A DNA stretch of 64,000 bases from Celerinatantimonas yamalensis (lineage in GTDB: Bacteria; Pseudomonadota; Gammaproteobacteria; Enterobacterales; Celerinatantimonadaceae). The notes beneath the pieces were generated by a model. The model was not told the DNA's origin and made no database searches. It saw nothing but the letters and a program-made list of their open reading frames with translations. The position numbers and the translations under genes were made by a program. Shown here piece by piece: positions 1 to 10,949 of this stretch (the first letter of the stretch is position 1; each line of letters starts with the position of its first letter). The DNA lies in the NCBI RefSeq assembly GCF_046054155.1, contig NZ_JBEQCT010000005.1, forward strand, positions 186,001 through 250,000, written 5' to 3'.

Positions 1-4
1 GTTG

Positions 5-850
5 ATGCGCTGCAGGTCATTACTCATTGCATTGGTCGTTGTGCTCTGCAGTGCCTGCAGTAGTGGCCCTCATCCAGTACCAGTGGTCTCGGCTGGAGCC
101 TATAACCAGTATAATCAAGGTGTATTGGATCGAACTTGGTATCGGGTAAAGCACGGTGACACGCTTTATTCGATCGCTTGGCGTGCTGGTCATAAAATTA
201 AAACACTGGCCCGCCTAAATCATCTCAAATCCCCATATATTATCTATCCAGGGCAGCGACTGCGCTTAAAATGGTCTACGACCACCTCAACAATGAATAA
301 GTCTAAAGCAATCAATCATGTAAAACGATTACATTTGTTAGTAAAACAACCCTCTTCGCATAATAATCATGATCAAGTTCAAAAAAAACACAAATCAGCA
401 GTTGTAACTCATGAAACAAAACAGTATGTTGAGAGTGTCCCAAGCAAAATTAAGCTGGATGTCAATAGTGATGAAGCCGTTAAACGTTGGGTTTGGCCCG
501 CGACAGGACGCATCCTAAGTGGATTTTCCAGCCAAGTAACAGGCAACAAAGGCATTGATATTGCCGGTCGTCGTAATCAAGCAATCTATGCAGCAGCAGC
601 TGGTCGGGTTGTTTATGCGGGTAATGCGCTCCGCGGTTACGGTAACTTAATAATTATTAAGCATAATGACGATTATTTAAGTGCATATGCACACAATAGT
701 CGTATTTTGGTGAAAGAACATCAAACGGTTAAAGCAGGACAGCACATTGCCGATATGGGTGAAACGGGGACAACAAGTGTCCGGTTACACTTTGAAATTC
801 GGTACAAAGGTAAATCGGTTGATCCATTAAAGTATCTGCCGAAACATTAA
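5..850 (+). CDS. nlpD: Murein hydrolase activator NlpD (LysM + degenerate M23 lipoprotein)
   Basis: Outer-membrane lipoprotein that activates the amidase AmiC at the division septum (family knowledge). The N-terminus is a lipoprotein signal ending near LCSAC, with Cys20 as the probable lipidation site. A LysM domain follows at about 45-90 (WYRVKHGDTLYSIAW), then a low-complexity linker and a C-terminal M23/LytM domain at about 165-280. The LytM domain is degenerate, as expected for NlpD: the first zinc histidine position reads GNKGIDIAG and the HxH motif reads RLHFEIR, so it should activate rather than cut. At 281 residues it is shorter than E. coli NlpD because the proline/glutamine linker is short. 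ATG at 5 is preferred to the TTG at 2. Its own ribosome site lies outside the window. In relatives the main rpoS promoter lies inside this gene. Confidence 0.93.
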   Translation: MRCRSLLIALVVVLCSACSSGPHPVPVVSAGAYNQYNQGVLDRTWYRVKHGDTLYSIAWRAGHKIKTLARLNHLKSPYIIYPGQRLRLKWSTTTSTMNKSKAINHVKRLHLLVKQPSSHNNHDQVQKKHKSAVVTHETKQYVESVPSKIKLDVNSDEAVKRWVWPATGRILSGFSSQVTGNKGIDIAGRRNQAIYAAAAGRVVYAGNALRGYGNLIIIKHNDDYLSAYAHNSRILVKEHQTVKAGQHIADMGETGTTSVRLHFEIRYKGKSVDPLKYLPKH

Positions 851-902
851 ACTTGGTTGCCTTCGTGATCGCAGACAATCAGGCTATTAGGGAGATTACC
901 TC

Positions 903-1880
903 ATGAGCCAAGCTAGAAGTACTGTTGATGTTAAAGTCGCTCGTTTAAGTGAGTATAAACATGCCACAAAAGGAGCTGTGGTAAAAGACGATCATTTTGC
1001 CGATTTTGATGCCCATGAAGAAGTGATGGTGATGGAACAAGCGAAAAGCTTAGATGCCACTCAGATCTATTTGGGCGAAATAGGTTATTCCCCACTATTG
1101 ACTGCTGAAGAAGAAGTGTTGTTTTCACGGCGTGCACTGCGCGGTGATGAAGCTTCTCGACAACGTATGATCGAAAGTAACTTACGTTTAGTCGTAAAAA
1201 TTGCTCGACGTTACAATAATCGAGGGTTGGCCTTATTGGATTTAATCGAAGAAGGTAACTTAGGCTTAATCCGCGCTGTCGAAAAATTCGATCCCGAACG
1301 GGGATTCCGTTTTTCAACCTATGCAACGTGGTGGATCCGTCAGACGATTGAACGGGCCATCATGAATCAGACTCGTACCATTCGCTTACCTATTCATATT
1401 GTTAAAGAACTAAATGTTTATTTGCGCACAGCTCGGGAATTAGCCCAAGAGCTTGACCATGAGCCAACTGCTGATGAAATCGCAGAACGACTGGATAAAT
1501 CAGTTGATGATGTTACAAAAATGCTGCGGCTAAACGAGCGAATTGGGTCGATTGATACACCTATTAGCGGTGAAAATGATAAGGTATTGCTTGATATTGT
1601 TGCTGATGAAAATGCCGGTGGGCCTGAAGATACGACCCAAGATGATGATATGAAATCGAGTATTGTTCGTTGGCTTGAAGAATTAAATAGCAAACAACGG
1701 GAAGTTTTAGCTCGTCGTTTTGGTCTACTTGGCTATGAACCTTCTACCTTAGAAGATGTCGGGTTGGAAATTGGGTTAACTCGTGAACGGGTGCGGCAAA
1801 TTCAAGTTGAAGCGCTGCGGCGGTTGCGTGATGTGCTCAGTTCTCAGGGGTTATCCTTGGAATCTATTTTTAAAGTATAA
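903..1880 (+). CDS. rpoS: RNA polymerase sigma factor RpoS
   Basis: Stationary-phase and general-stress sigma factor. The protein is full length at 325 residues. Region 1.2 contains [20 protein letters not shown]. Region 2 runs from about 90 to 160, with [17 protein letters not shown], the core-binding [17 protein letters not shown] and the -10-recognising [17 protein letters not shown]. Regions 3 and 4 follow, ending with the helix-turn-helix [20 protein letters not shown] at about 290. The ATG is preceded by GGGAG about 9 nt upstream. It sits 52 bp after nlpD, the classic nlpD-rpoS arrangement, and converges on mutS with only about 100 bp between them. E. coli has long insertions at this rpoS-mutS junction; none is present here. 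Confidence 0.97.
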   Translation: MSQARSTVDVKVARLSEYKHATKGAVVKDDHFADFDAHEEVMVMEQAKSLDATQIYLGEIGYSPLLTAEEEVLFSRRALRGDEASRQRMIESNLRLVVKIARRYNNRGLALLDLIEEGNLGLIRAVEKFDPERGFRFSTYATWWIRQTIERAIMNQTRTIRLPIHIVKELNVYLRTARELAQELDHEPTADEIAERLDKSVDDVTKMLRLNERIGSIDTPISGENDKVLLDIVADENAGGPEDTTQDDDMKSSIVRWLEELNSKQREVLARRFGLLGYEPSTLEDVGLEIGLTRERVRQIQVEALRRLRDVLSSQGLSLESIFKV

Positions 1881-1909
1881 ATTCTCTATTTTAAACTTAT
1901 TGCTATGAA

Positions 1910-1933
1910 AAACAGCGCCTTCAGGCGCTGTTT
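1910..1933. terminator. Bidirectional terminator between rpoS and mutS
   Basis: A perfect 10-bp stem AAACAGCGCC / GGCGCTGTTT closes a TTCA loop. Read on the minus strand it is followed by TTTTT, so it is a good intrinsic terminator for mutS. In the rpoS direction the T run is shorter. Confidence 0.85.
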
Positions 1934-1978
1934 GTGTATAACGAGCTTTTTATCCAAATAGAGTATCAGAATTATTAT

Positions 1979-4558
1979 TTATGCATTTTCAGCTAGTCGT
2001 TTAAGTGCATAGAGCACATCTAATGCTTCACGAGGGGTGAGTTCATCAGGCTCTAATGCTTGAAGCTGTTCGATGACCGGGTGAGTCATTGGCGTCATTG
2101 GTTGTTGTGCTGGAGAATTTTCTAAAACAGCGGTGACAGGTTTAGTGATTCGCTGTGATGATGACTCTAATTGGCTGAGTTTTTTTCGCGCCATTGTAAT
2201 CACATCGAGTGGTATTCCCGCGAGCGCTGCAACTTGCAGTCCATAACTTTTATTTGCAGCCCCAGGTTGAACTTGATGCATGAAAGCAATGGTATCATCA
2301 TGTTCGATAGCGTCGAGATGAATGTTCATACTGTGATTTAAGTGTTCAGCCAATTCGGTAAGTTCGAAATAGTGGGTCGCAAATAATGTCAACGCTCCGA
2401 TTTGAGCGAGTTTTTCTGCACATGCCCAAGCGAGCGATAACCCATCATAGGTACTTGTTCCGCGGCCAATTTCATCCATCAAAACTAGGCTGTGACGGGT
2501 CGCATTATGGAGAATATTGGCGGTTTCAGTCATTTCAACCATAAAGGTTGAGCGTCCACTTGCCAGATCATCTGATGCCCCAATTCGCGTAAATATTCGA
2601 TCAATTTGACCAATGTGTGCTTGTTCTGCGGGGACAAAACTTCCGATGTGAGCTAGCAGTACAATGAGTGCACTTTGGCGCATAAAAGTGGATTTACCCC
2701 CCATATTTGGTCCGGTAATCACCTGTAGCCGTTGTTGTGCATTAAGATGCGTTGGGTTGGCAATAAAAGGTGAACTAATGGCCTGCTCAATGACCGCATG
2801 GCGTCCCGCTTTAATGTCTATTTGTTCACTGTCATCAAGGGTGGGGCAGCAGTAGTTGAGCGTAAGCGCGCGCTCAGCCAGATTGGTCAGGACATCTAAC
2901 TGGGCTAATGCATCACTACTTTTTTGTAATCTCCCGATGCTGGGTAGTAGCAGGTCTAGTAGCTCATCATAAAGGCGTTTTTCAAGCGCTAGCGCTTTCC
3001 CTTGACTTGATAGTACTTTATCTTCGTACTCTTTGAGCTCAGGGATAATATAGCGTTCCATGTTTTTTAACGTTTGGCGGCGTACATAGTAATCTGGGAC
3101 AAGATGTGATTGCCCACGACTGACTTCAATGTAATAGCCATGAACTCGATTGAACCCTAGTTTAAGTGTATTAATCCCAGTGGTATTTCGTTCTCGCTGT
3201 TCAATTTGGCTTAAGTAATCACTGGCACCACTGCTTAAATCGCGCCACTCATCGAGCTCAGCGTGGTAGCCTGTTGCAATCACTCCGCCATCTCGAATCA
3301 ACACTGGTGGATTGTCGACAATCGCACGTTCAAGCAGATTCAACAGCTCTGGAAATTCGCCAATATCTTCAGCTAACTGTTGTAATTGATGGTTTTGGCT
3401 ATGAACTAATATAGGCTGCAGAAGAGGTAACTGGGTAAAGGCGTTGCGCAGTCGCACTAAATCGCGCGGACGAGCACTTTTCAAGGCAAGACGGGCTAAA
3501 ACCCGTTCAATATCACCAATGTTACGCAACAGCGGTTGCAGGGCATCAGTCAGACTTTCATCAATCAGTTGTTGTATGGCTTGTTGACGATTGGCTAAAA
3601 TACTGCGATTGGTAATCGGTTGATGGATCCAGCGCTTTAACAGGCGACTCCCCATGGCCGTTACACAACAGTCAATCACCGAGCTTAAGGTGTGTTCACT
3701 ACCACCGGCGAGATTTTGCGTCAGTTCTAGATTTTTACGGGTGGCGGCATCAAGCTGTACATATTGTTGCGCTTGTTCAATCGTAATGGCGCGAAGGTGG
3801 GGGAGCTGCGTGCGCTGTGTATCCTTGACGTAACCGAGTAAACACCCTGCTGCTGCGAGTGCCACAGGATACTGGCTAACCCCAAAACCATCTAAGTGTT
3901 GGGTCCCGAATTGTTGATTGAGTAATTGGGTGGCTGTTTGGGTATCAAATTCCCATTCCCCCCGGCGACGTAACCCTTTATAAGGTTCTAGTAGTGACTC
4001 ATAGGCAAACATTTCTGGGTAGAGAATTTCAGCGGGATTAAGGCGCTGTAATTCGGTGCAAAGTTGCGATTGAGTTTTAAACTGCTGGACAACAAAACGA
4101 CCACTGCTGATATCAAACCAAGCTAGTCCAAACTGTTCTTGCTGATAGCAAATACTCACTAATAAATTATCACGGTGCTCATCCAGGAGCGCTTCATCAC
4201 TCACCGTTCCTGGGGTGACAATTCGGACCACTTTGCGCTCTACCGGTCCCTTACTCAGTGCCGGATCACCAATTTGCTCGCAGATAGCGACAGATTCGCC
4301 CTTATCGACTAAGCGCGCTAAATAGTTTTCCACCGCATGGTAGGGAACGCCCGCCATTGGAATCGGTTCACCACCGGATTTGCCGCGTTTGGTCAAGGAT
4401 ATATCCAACAATTCGGCCGCTCGTTTGGCATCATCAAAAAAAAGCTCATAAAAATCCCCCATCCGATAAAACAATAAAATTTCGGGGTGTTCTGCCTTAA
4501 TACTTAAGTACTGACGCATCATTGGTGTATGAGAGGCTAGGGTGTCGGTAGAATTCAT
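1979..4558 (-). CDS. mutS: DNA mismatch repair protein MutS
   Basis: Recognises mismatches and small loops and starts methyl-directed repair with MutL. At 859 residues it is close to the family norm (E. coli 853). The N-terminal mismatch-reading motif F36-Y-E38 is in [11 protein letters not shown]. Connector, lever and clamp domains follow. The ABC-type ATPase has Walker [10 protein letters not shown] near 615-625, the Walker B region [16 protein letters not shown] and the signature region around [17 protein letters not shown]. The C-terminal tail carries the dimer/tetramer helices. Start ATG at 4558. It converges on rpoS. The upstream region (4559-5007) looks decayed rather than holding a divergent working gene. 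Confidence 0.97.
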   Translation of the reverse strand: MNSTDTLASHTPMMRQYLSIKAEHPEILLFYRMGDFYELFFDDAKRAAELLDISLTKRGKSGGEPIPMAGVPYHAVENYLARLVDKGESVAICEQIGDPALSKGPVERKVVRIVTPGTVSDEALLDEHRDNLLVSICYQQEQFGLAWFDISSGRFVVQQFKTQSQLCTELQRLNPAEILYPEMFAYESLLEPYKGLRRRGEWEFDTQTATQLLNQQFGTQHLDGFGVSQYPVALAAAGCLLGYVKDTQRTQLPHLRAITIEQAQQYVQLDAATRKNLELTQNLAGGSEHTLSSVIDCCVTAMGSRLLKRWIHQPITNRSILANRQQAIQQLIDESLTDALQPLLRNIGDIERVLARLALKSARPRDLVRLRNAFTQLPLLQPILVHSQNHQLQQLAEDIGEFPELLNLLERAIVDNPPVLIRDGGVIATGYHAELDEWRDLSSGASDYLSQIEQRERNTTGINTLKLGFNRVHGYYIEVSRGQSHLVPDYYVRRQTLKNMERYIIPELKEYEDKVLSSQGKALALEKRLYDELLDLLLPSIGRLQKSSDALAQLDVLTNLAERALTLNYCCPTLDDSEQIDIKAGRHAVIEQAISSPFIANPTHLNAQQRLQVITGPNMGGKSTFMRQSALIVLLAHIGSFVPAEQAHIGQIDRIFTRIGASDDLASGRSTFMVEMTETANILHNATRHSLVLMDEIGRGTSTYDGLSLAWACAEKLAQIGALTLFATHYFELTELAEHLNHSMNIHLDAIEHDDTIAFMHQVQPGAANKSYGLQVAALAGIPLDVITMARKKLSQLESSSQRITKPVTAVLENSPAQQPMTPMTHPVIEQLQALEPDELTPREALDVLYALKRLAENA

Positions 4559-4688
4559 AAAAATTGTATGGTTACCTTACTCAATTCAACAGAGAGTTTG
4601 CCTTGATAAGCGGTGTACCAAGGCATGTGACACGCACAAATATCGCTATAATACCGGACTCGAGCGTTTGGGAAAACTAACCAAATGT

Positions 4689-4883
4689 TTATATGTTGTT
4701 ACTCGGGCTGGACTGGTTCATTTTTTCATCGCGTAGCTGGGCGTCGCGAATCAATTTTTCCAAAAGACGCGTTAACTCACGTGTAGATTTGATTTACCAA
4801 TGGTTAAGAGCCAAGCAAACGGAACCCATAAACCAATAGCGATCAGAAATAGTGAGTTAGCCAAAATATCTGGACGGAATCAT
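4689..4883 (-). pseudogene. Probable remnant of a small membrane protein gene (frameshifted)
   Basis: Two adjacent minus-strand frames read like one protein. The first gives ILANSLFLIAIGLWVPFAWL, a convincing membrane helix, and stops at about 4782. The next frame continues with ELTRLLEKLIRDAQLRDEKM, a charged amphipathic helix, and stops at 4689-4691. An ATG at 4883 with GAG a few bases upstream could be the old start, but it is out of frame with the helix. Read together they would form about 64 residues with at least two frameshifts. I do not recognise the family. It lies just upstream of mutS on the same strand. The coding look could be chance. Confidence 0.35.
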
Positions 4884-4907
4884 TACTCAATATTGTTGTA
4901 CTTATCT

Positions 4908-4945
4908 AAAAAAAGAACATTAAAGTTAATTTATGTTCTTTTTTT
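4908..4945. terminator. Strong intrinsic terminator hairpin, orphan
   Basis: A 13-bp stem AAAAAAAGAACAT / ATGTTCTTTTTTT closes a 12-nt AT-rich loop and gives a T run in either direction. It lies between the mutS upstream region and the frameshifted symporter gene at 5008. No intact gene ends into it, so it may be left over from a lost gene. Confidence 0.7.
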
Positions 4946-5007
4946 GGTTTTTTTGTTATGAATCCACGTAGTATTAGCGCCATCAAAAACAATGGAAGTT
5001 GTGAGCT

Positions 5008-5927
5008 ATGTTAAGGAAGATTATTCGGCTATTTCCACTATGGGCCGTGTTATTATCGGTATTAGCTTATATACAACCGCAATGGTTTGTAGCGCTCAAA
5101 AGTCAGATCATTACGCTGTTAACCATCATTATGCTCTCAATGGGATTAACGCTGCGAGGCAGTGACTTTGTAAATGTCGTGCATAATAGAAAAGCCATCA
5201 TAGTTGGTTTGATTTTACAATTTACAGTGATGCCAGCCGCTGCATGCTGGTGAGTTACCTGTTAGGATTTGGTACAGAGCTGGCTGTGGGCATGGTGTTG
5301 GTGGGGAGTGTAGCGGGTGGCACCTCTTCCAATGTGATGTGTTATCTGGCCAAGGGGGACGTCGCACTATCGATTACCATGACAGCGATATCAACTTTAA
5401 TTGGTGTGGTCATGACGCCGCTTTTGGTTGAACTATTAGCTGTGCATAGTGTTAATGTACCCGTATGGGGGATGTTGTTAAGCTTGGTGAAAATTGTGCT
5501 TATCCCTGTTGCTATCGGAATTGTTGTCAACAGCCAATGCCATCGCCTAACGCAAAAAATCGAGCCCATTTTGCCGCTTATCTCCATGGTTGTTATTGTC
5601 ATGATTATCGCGATTGTAGTGGCGTTAAATCATACTAAACTGGCTGTCATTGGGCCGATGGTTGCTTTGGCGGTGATACTGCATAACGGGATTGGTTTAA
5701 CCGCCGGATATTGGGTATGCAAAGCGTTACGATTTAATGAAACCATCTGTCGAACAGTAGCCTTTGAAGTCGGATTGCAAAATTCTGGTTTAGCGACGGC
5801 CTTGGCGATGAAATTCTTCAGCGCGACGTCAGTTGTTCCCGGAACACTGTTTTCGGTATGGCATAATATTTCAGGGTCGTGTCTAGCGGGGTATTGGTCT
5901 CGGCGATCCAACGTGGAACCCAAATAA
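5008..5927 (+). pseudogene. Bile acid:sodium symporter family (SBF/BASS) transporter, frameshifted
   Basis: The first frame (5008-5253) reads a normal N-terminus with two to three membrane helices up to LQFTVMPAAACW and a stop. A second frame from about 5244 continues with SYLLGFGTELAVGMVLVGSV, the GGTSSNVMCYLAKGDVALS motif and FEVGLQNSGLATALAMKFF, all typical of the family, to an intact C-terminus at 5927. Restoring one base after 5246 (GCATG to GCATGG) gives MPAAAWLVSYLLG and a normal-length protein of about 307 residues. This is therefore a single one-base deletion, either a real pseudogene or a sequencing error. It lies between mutS and recA, which it does not normally neighbour. The substrate of such paralogues (organic anions, pantoate and others) cannot be told from sequence. 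Confidence 0.8.
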
Positions 5928-6177
5928 TTGATATGCGTTGCGTCTTATTGTCCCTTCTTGAAGTGGGCGTAGGAAAGATTTGGCCATGGCGCTGCCGTTT
6001 AGATATAATTGACTTTTTTGTCACCCCGTGAATAGTTTATACGCCGCACGACTTGGGTGTCGTCAATCTATCTCGTGGATAAATTTGTTATACATGCTAT
6101 TAGTGTTATCGGTATGATACTAAACTAGTATTTTTTTAGTCTATGGAAGGTTGAGCATAAGTAACTAAGATTGTTGC
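5928..6177. other. Intergenic region upstream of the recA promoter
   Basis: About 250 bp between the symporter pseudogene and the recA promoter. I see no credible ORF, tRNA or clear hairpin here. Confidence 0.5.
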
Positions 6178-6205
6178 TTGATACTGTATGTATAACCAGT
6201 ATACT
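6178..6205 (+). promoter_or_regulatory. recA promoter with LexA (SOS) box
   Basis: The -35 element TTGATA (6178-6183) and -10 element TATACT (6200-6205) are 16 bp apart. Between them lies the LexA box CTGTATGTATAACCAG (6184-6199), with the conserved CTG-N10-CAG and flanking TA/TA. The layout matches E. coli recA, where LexA sits across the promoter, so DNA damage should induce recA. The start codon is 41 bp after the -10. Confidence 0.92.
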
Positions 6206-6246
6206 TAGTCTAAGTTAAGTCAAATTTCAGCTTTGATGAGGATCGA

Positions 6247-7386
6247 ATGGATCAAAACAAACAGAAGGCTCTGGCTGCCGCGCTAGGTCAAATTGAGAAA
6301 CAGTTTGGTAAAGGCTCTATCATGCGGTTAGGCGATGGCTCTGCGGCAATGATGGATATTGAGTCGGTATCGACGGGTTCTTTGGGGCTGGATATTGCCT
6401 TAGGAATTGGTGGGGTGCCTTATGGCCGAGTTGTCGAGATCTATGGTCCTGAATCATCCGGTAAAACAACACTGACCTTGTCGATTATCGCCGAAGCGCA
6501 AAAACAGGGAAAAACGTGTGCCTTTATCGATGCTGAGCATGCACTGGATCCCATTTATGCGCGCAAATTGGGTGTGGATATCGATGAGTTATTGATCTCT
6601 CAACCGGATACAGGTGAGCAAGCTCTAGAGATTTGTGACATGCTAGTTCGTTCTGGCGCGGTCAATGTGGTCGTTATTGACTCTGTGGCTGCATTAACCC
6701 CTAAAGCTGAAATTGAAGGCGAAATGGGCGATAGCCATGTTGGCTTGCAAGCGCGCCTGATGTCACAAGCACTGCGTAAGCTGACCGGGAATATCAAACA
6801 ATCGAATTGCTTAGCTATTTTCATCAACCAAATCCGGATGAAAATTGGCGTGATGTTCGGTAATCCTGAAACTACTACAGGTGGTAATGCGTTAAAATTT
6901 TATTCATCGGTTCGGCTAGATATTCGCCGGATTGGTGCCGTGAAAGATGGCGATGAAGTCATTGGTAATGAAACCCGCGTGAAAGTGGTGAAGAACAAAG
7001 TATCACCGCCATTTCGTCAAGCTGAATTTCAGATCATCTATGGTGGTGGGATCAACCGCTTAGGGGAGTTAGTCGACCTTGGCGTTAAAGAAAAACTGGT
7101 GGAAAAAGCGGGCGCTTGGTTCAGCTATAACGGCACCAAGATTGGTCAAGGCAAAGCGAATGCTTGTAAATATCTCACGGAACACCCACAAGATGCACAA
7201 GAGATTGAAACAAAATTACGTGAATTATTGCTCAGCCAGCCAGGGGCAACAGACAAAGCTAATGCAGCTAAGTTAAATGAAAAAAATGCCGTAACTGCTA
7301 AGTTAAACGAGAAAAATGCCGCAGCCGCTAAGTTAAGCGAGCAAACTGATGTTAAAGCGGTCAAAACTTCGCAGGAAGATGAATAA
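6247..7386 (+). CDS. recA: Recombinase RecA
   Basis: Forms ATP-dependent filaments on single-stranded DNA for strand exchange, and acts as coprotease for LexA cleavage. Walker A is GPESSGKT at 67-74. The L1 loop region ([20 protein letters not shown]) and the L2 loop region ([20 protein letters not shown]) are intact. TGAGGA stands 5 nt before the ATG. At 379 residues it is about 25 longer than E. coli RecA. The extra length is a C-terminal tail of three 10-residue repeats ([12 protein letters not shown], residues 341-370) ending in the acidic SQEDE. It is followed by a terminator and then recX. Confidence 0.98.
   Translation: MDQNKQKALAAALGQIEKQFGKGSIMRLGDGSAAMMDIESVSTGSLGLDIALGIGGVPYGRVVEIYGPESSGKTTLTLSIIAEAQKQGKTCAFIDAEHALDPIYARKLGVDIDELLISQPDTGEQALEICDMLVRSGAVNVVVIDSVAALTPKAEIEGEMGDSHVGLQARLMSQALRKLTGNIKQSNCLAIFINQIRMKIGVMFGNPETTTGGNALKFYSSVRLDIRRIGAVKDGDEVIGNETRVKVVKNKVSPPFRQAEFQIIYGGGINRLGELVDLGVKEKLVEKAGAWFSYNGTKIGQGKANACKYLTEHPQDAQEIETKLRELLLSQPGATDKANAAKLNEKNAVTAKLNEKNAAAAKLSEQTDVKAVKTSQEDE
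7267..7356 (+). repeat. Three 30-bp tandem repeats in the recA 3' end
   Basis: In-frame units at 7267-7296, 7297-7326 and 7327-7356 each begin GCTAAGTTAA and encode [20 protein letters not shown] and [10 protein letters not shown]. The third copy has diverged. They extend the regulatory C-terminal tail of RecA. Confidence 0.9.
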
Positions 7387-7426
7387 TAAAGCGAATCATT
7401 TTTTGTCTTAAATTTGTGAGTAATGG

Positions 7427-7448
7427 AAAGGGCCTTATGGCCCTTTTT
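7427..7448 (+). terminator. recA terminator
   Basis: An 8-bp stem AAAGGGCC / GGCCCTTT with a TTAT loop runs into TTTTT, 41 bp after the recA stop. Read-through to recX, as in E. coli, is possible. Confidence 0.9.
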
Positions 7449-7509
7449 GCATTAACAACAAAGACTTTTTAGCTAGCATCTTGTTTATCATCAACTATAA
7501 AGTGAAATC

Positions 7510-7968
7510 ATGAGGTATAAACAAAAGCTATCGGCCAAAGGTGCCGTAGTTGAGCTGTTATCTCGGCGGGGCTATAGCCGAGCGCAACTTGTTAAAAAAC
7601 TCAAAGAGAAAGAGTATTCAACTGACGAAATTGAGCAGGCCCTCGATTATGCGCAGCAACAAGGCTGGATTAATGACTTTGAATTTGCCATGGGTCTGAC
7701 CCGTAGTCGATTGCAAAGTGGTTATGGTGGTGCCTATATCCGTCAGTATTTGACCAGTAAAGGGGTGAGTTCAGAAATTGCAGCCCAAGTGATTGCCGAT
7801 GAGCAGTGGGATTGGTGGCAGGCACTCGAGCGCGCCTTTAGCAAAAAGTATCGCCAGCTCCCGCAGACTTGGCCCGAGCGACGAAAGTGCCAAGCTTATT
7901 TATATCGGCGTGGATTCGATAGCGACCTTATTCGCCAATTCTTCGAAATACAATCGCAGTCACAATGA
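7510..7968 (+). CDS. recX: Regulatory protein RecX
   Basis: Small helical protein that binds and caps or disassembles RecA filaments. At 152 residues it has the family size. It shows the three-helix repeat pattern, with SRRGYSRAQLVKKLKEKEYS near the N-terminus, the family motif QGWINDFEFAMGLTRSRLQ at about 50-70 and YRRGFDSDLIRQFFE at the end. It lies 124 bp after recA behind a terminator, so part of its expression probably comes from read-through of the SOS-controlled recA transcript. The Shine-Dalgarno site is weak. Confidence 0.93.
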   Translation: MRYKQKLSAKGAVVELLSRRGYSRAQLVKKLKEKEYSTDEIEQALDYAQQQGWINDFEFAMGLTRSRLQSGYGGAYIRQYLTSKGVSSEIAAQVIADEQWDWWQALERAFSKKYRQLPQTWPERRKCQAYLYRRGFDSDLIRQFFEIQSQSQ

Positions 7969-8299
7969 CATGCAGTATTTAGCGTATCTATTGATAGCTT
8001 ACAGGAATGGTTTTAAATGGGTTAACCAATCGTTTTAAGGTGGTAGACGTCAGCTTGTTGAATATTGATGATATTAAGGCTTTTTAAATCCCTATTTATT
8101 CATCAGTTGTCGTTGCTCCTGCCTTTCTAAGGCGCTTAGGCCATGCTATATTGTGGCTCATTTACGCATTCCTCATGGCAGGGATGTCGAGCAGAGTTTG
8201 CCGATGAATTGGCAATGTTGCAATTGTTTGACAAACGCTTTGTGCAGACTCTAAGACTCATGCTGACAGGCAGTATTGCAAGAATCAGGATTGATATAA
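7969..8299. other. Intergenic region recX-alaS
   Basis: About 330 bp with no credible ORF. A TTGACA at 8227 has only a poor -10 partner, and a TATATT lies near 8148. These are possible alaS promoter elements, but neither is convincing. Confidence 0.4.
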
Positions 8300-10915
8300 A
8301 TGAACATGACTTCCGCTGAAATTCGTACAGCGTTTCTAGAGTATTTCCAGCAACATGGTCACCAGATTGTTCCAAGTAGCTCTCTGGTCCCTCATGACGA
8401 CCCGACATTACTATTTACTAACGCTGGGATGAACCAATTTAAAGATATCTTTTTAGGATCGGAAAAGCGTGATTACACGCGCGCGGTAACCGCGCAGCGT
8501 TGCGTGCGCGCCGGTGGCAAACATAACGACTTAGATAATGTCGGTTATACTGCTCGCCACCATACTTTTTTCGAGATGATGGGTAATTTCAGCTTTGGTG
8601 ATTATTTTAAGCATGATGCGATTAACTTTGCCTGGGGTTTTTTAACCGAGATCTTAAAGTTACCTAAAGAGAAGTTGCTGGTTACTGTGTATGCGGAAGA
8701 TGATGAAGCGTATGATATTTGGAACAAAGAAGTGGGTTTGCCAGCCGAGCGTATTGTCCGCATAGGGGACAATAAAGGGACGCGTTACGAGTCAGATAAT
8801 TTCTGGCAAATGGGCGACACCGGACCGTGCGGACCCAGTAGTGAGATCTTCTTTGATCATGGCGAGCATATCTGGGGTGGGCCTCCAGGATCGCCAGAAG
8901 AAGATGGCGACCGTTTTATTGAGATCTGGAACTTGGTGTTTATGCAGTTTAACCGCCAAAGTGATGGTCAGATGCTTCCATTGCCTAAACCGTCTGTTGA
9001 TACAGGGATGGGATTGGAGCGGGTCTCTGCGATTATGCAAAATGTTCACTCCAATTATGAGATTGATACTTTTCAAGATCTTATTCAAGCTACGGCTCGT
9101 TTAATCGGGTGTGATGACCTGAGCGATCAATCTCTACGGGTCATTGCGGATCATATTCGCTCGTGTAGTTTTTTAATCGCCGACGGGGTGATGCCATCGA
9201 ATGAAGGGCGTGGGTATGTGTTACGACGTATTATTCGCCGCGCGGTGCGCCATGGCAATCGCTTAGGATGTAAAGATGTTTTCTTTTACAAATTGGTTGC
9301 ACAACTAGTGCGTATTATGGGGGCAGCCTATCCTGAGTTGCTGACTCAACAGCCAATGATTGAAAAAGTACTGCGTCTTGAAGAAGAACAATTTGCTAAA
9401 ACACTCGATCGTGGTTTGTTAATCCTTGATGACGCATTAGCTAAAATTGAAGGAACAGAGGTTCCTGGCGAGCTTGTGTTCAAACTTTATGATACCTATG
9501 GTTTTCCAGCTGATTTAACCGCTGATGTAGCCCGCGAACGTCATTTCACGATTGATACAAAAGGCTTTGAAGCGGCAATGCAAGCGCAGCGTGAGCGAGC
9601 TAAGCAGGCAAGTCAATTTGATGTTGACTATAGTCAAACCATCCAAGTGGATGGCAAAACTGAGTTTGTTGGCTATCAGAGTTTAGCCGCAGATGCCAAA
9701 GTTGTTGCTCTTTTTAAAGATGGACAATCGGTGATATCGGCCGAGGGTGATGTGCAAATCGTATTAGATAAAACCCCATTTTATGCTGAGTCGGGCGGTC
9801 AAGCGGGTGATAAAGGTTCCATGACTTTTGCTGGTGGTGAGCTAGTTGTGACTGATACCAGCAAAGTGGGCAATGCCTTTGTCCACCATGCGCAGCTTAC
9901 GCATGGCATGATTCAGATTGGTGATACGCTACATGCCAGTGTTGACTCGCGTAAACGACAAGCAACTGCACTGAACCATTCGGTGACACACTTATTGCAT
10001 GCTGCACTTCGCCAAGTATTAGGTGAGCATGTGAGTCAAAAAGGCTCGTTAGTGGACGCCAATCGTTTACGGTTTGACTTCTCGCATTTAGACGCGATTG
10101 ATAATACAACGCTTGAGCATATTGAACAGCTGGTTAATCAACAGATTCGAGCTAACCTTGATGTATCGACCGTGATTATGGGACTTGATGATGCCAAACA
10201 AGCGGGTGCAATGGCGTTATTTGGTGAAAAATATGGCAATGAAGTCCGCGTTGTAAAAATGGGTGAGTTTTCCACTGAATTGTGTGGCGGAACCCATGTA
10301 AAAACCACCGGTGAGATTGGTTTATTTAAGATCCTTCATGAAACTGGAATTGCTTCAGGGGTACGCCGTATTGAAGCGGTGACTGGTCAGTTTGCGGTTG
10401 ATTATGTGCAAAAACTGCAACAACAGTTACACATTGCAGCCAGTGAACTCAAAGGGGATATCTTTACTGTTGCTGAGCGTATCGTGCAGCAGCAAGAACG
10501 CACTCGCGGATTGGAAAAAGAGTTAGCACAATTACAAGCTAAGTTGGCCGCGCAAGCTGGCGCTAATATTCTTGATCAAGTCCAAGAGGTCAATGGTGTC
10601 AAAGTTCTAATCGCTGACTTGGCCGGCGTGGAAGCTAAATCGCTGCGAACTACACTTGATGATCTGAAAGTCAAACTCGGCAGTGCCGTTATTGTGTTAG
10701 GGACTGTTAATGGCGAGAAAGTTAATCTTATCGCTGGGGTGACTAAAGACCTTTGCAGCAAAGTGAAAGCGGGCGAGTTGGTCAATGTTGCTGCTCAACT
10801 GGTCGGCGGTCGCGGGGGCGGTCGCCCCGATATGGCGCAAGCGGGGGGAACACAACCAGCACAGTTGCCAGCGGCTTTACAGGCGGCGAAGTTGTGGTTG
10901 AATGACCAGCTTTAG
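8300..10915 (+). CDS. alaS: Alanine-tRNA ligase
   Basis: Class II synthetase that charges tRNA-Ala and edits mischarged Ser/Gly. At 871 residues it matches the family (E. coli 876). The catalytic domain starts [19 protein letters not shown] and contains [15 protein letters not shown]. The editing domain has the zinc motif [19 protein letters not shown] with the partner CGGTHV further on. The C-terminal C-Ala domain ends with [15 protein letters not shown]. An AGGA 9 nt upstream supports the ATG at 8300 over the one at 8306. lysC follows after only 34 bp, so the two are probably cotranscribed. Confidence 0.97.
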   Translation: MNMTSAEIRTAFLEYFQQHGHQIVPSSSLVPHDDPTLLFTNAGMNQFKDIFLGSEKRDYTRAVTAQRCVRAGGKHNDLDNVGYTARHHTFFEMMGNFSFGDYFKHDAINFAWGFLTEILKLPKEKLLVTVYAEDDEAYDIWNKEVGLPAERIVRIGDNKGTRYESDNFWQMGDTGPCGPSSEIFFDHGEHIWGGPPGSPEEDGDRFIEIWNLVFMQFNRQSDGQMLPLPKPSVDTGMGLERVSAIMQNVHSNYEIDTFQDLIQATARLIGCDDLSDQSLRVIADHIRSCSFLIADGVMPSNEGRGYVLRRIIRRAVRHGNRLGCKDVFFYKLVAQLVRIMGAAYPELLTQQPMIEKVLRLEEEQFAKTLDRGLLILDDALAKIEGTEVPGELVFKLYDTYGFPADLTADVARERHFTIDTKGFEAAMQAQRERAKQASQFDVDYSQTIQVDGKTEFVGYQSLAADAKVVALFKDGQSVISAEGDVQIVLDKTPFYAESGGQAGDKGSMTFAGGELVVTDTSKVGNAFVHHAQLTHGMIQIGDTLHASVDSRKRQATALNHSVTHLLHAALRQVLGEHVSQKGSLVDANRLRFDFSHLDAIDNTTLEHIEQLVNQQIRANLDVSTVIMGLDDAKQAGAMALFGEKYGNEVRVVKMGEFSTELCGGTHVKTTGEIGLFKILHETGIASGVRRIEAVTGQFAVDYVQKLQQQLHIAASELKGDIFTVAERIVQQQERTRGLEKELAQLQAKLAAQAGANILDQVQEVNGVKVLIADLAGVEAKSLRTTLDDLKVKLGSAVIVLGTVNGEKVNLIAGVTKDLCSKVKAGELVNVAAQLVGGRGGGRPDMAQAGGTQPAQLPAALQAAKLWLNDQL

Positions 10916-10949
10916 GTCTCATTTTTTAATAAACGAATGGGGATGATTC

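Noticed and set aside
10916..10949. Possible lysine riboswitch before lysC
   Set aside because: Only 34 bp separate alaS and lysC, far too short for a lysine riboswitch.
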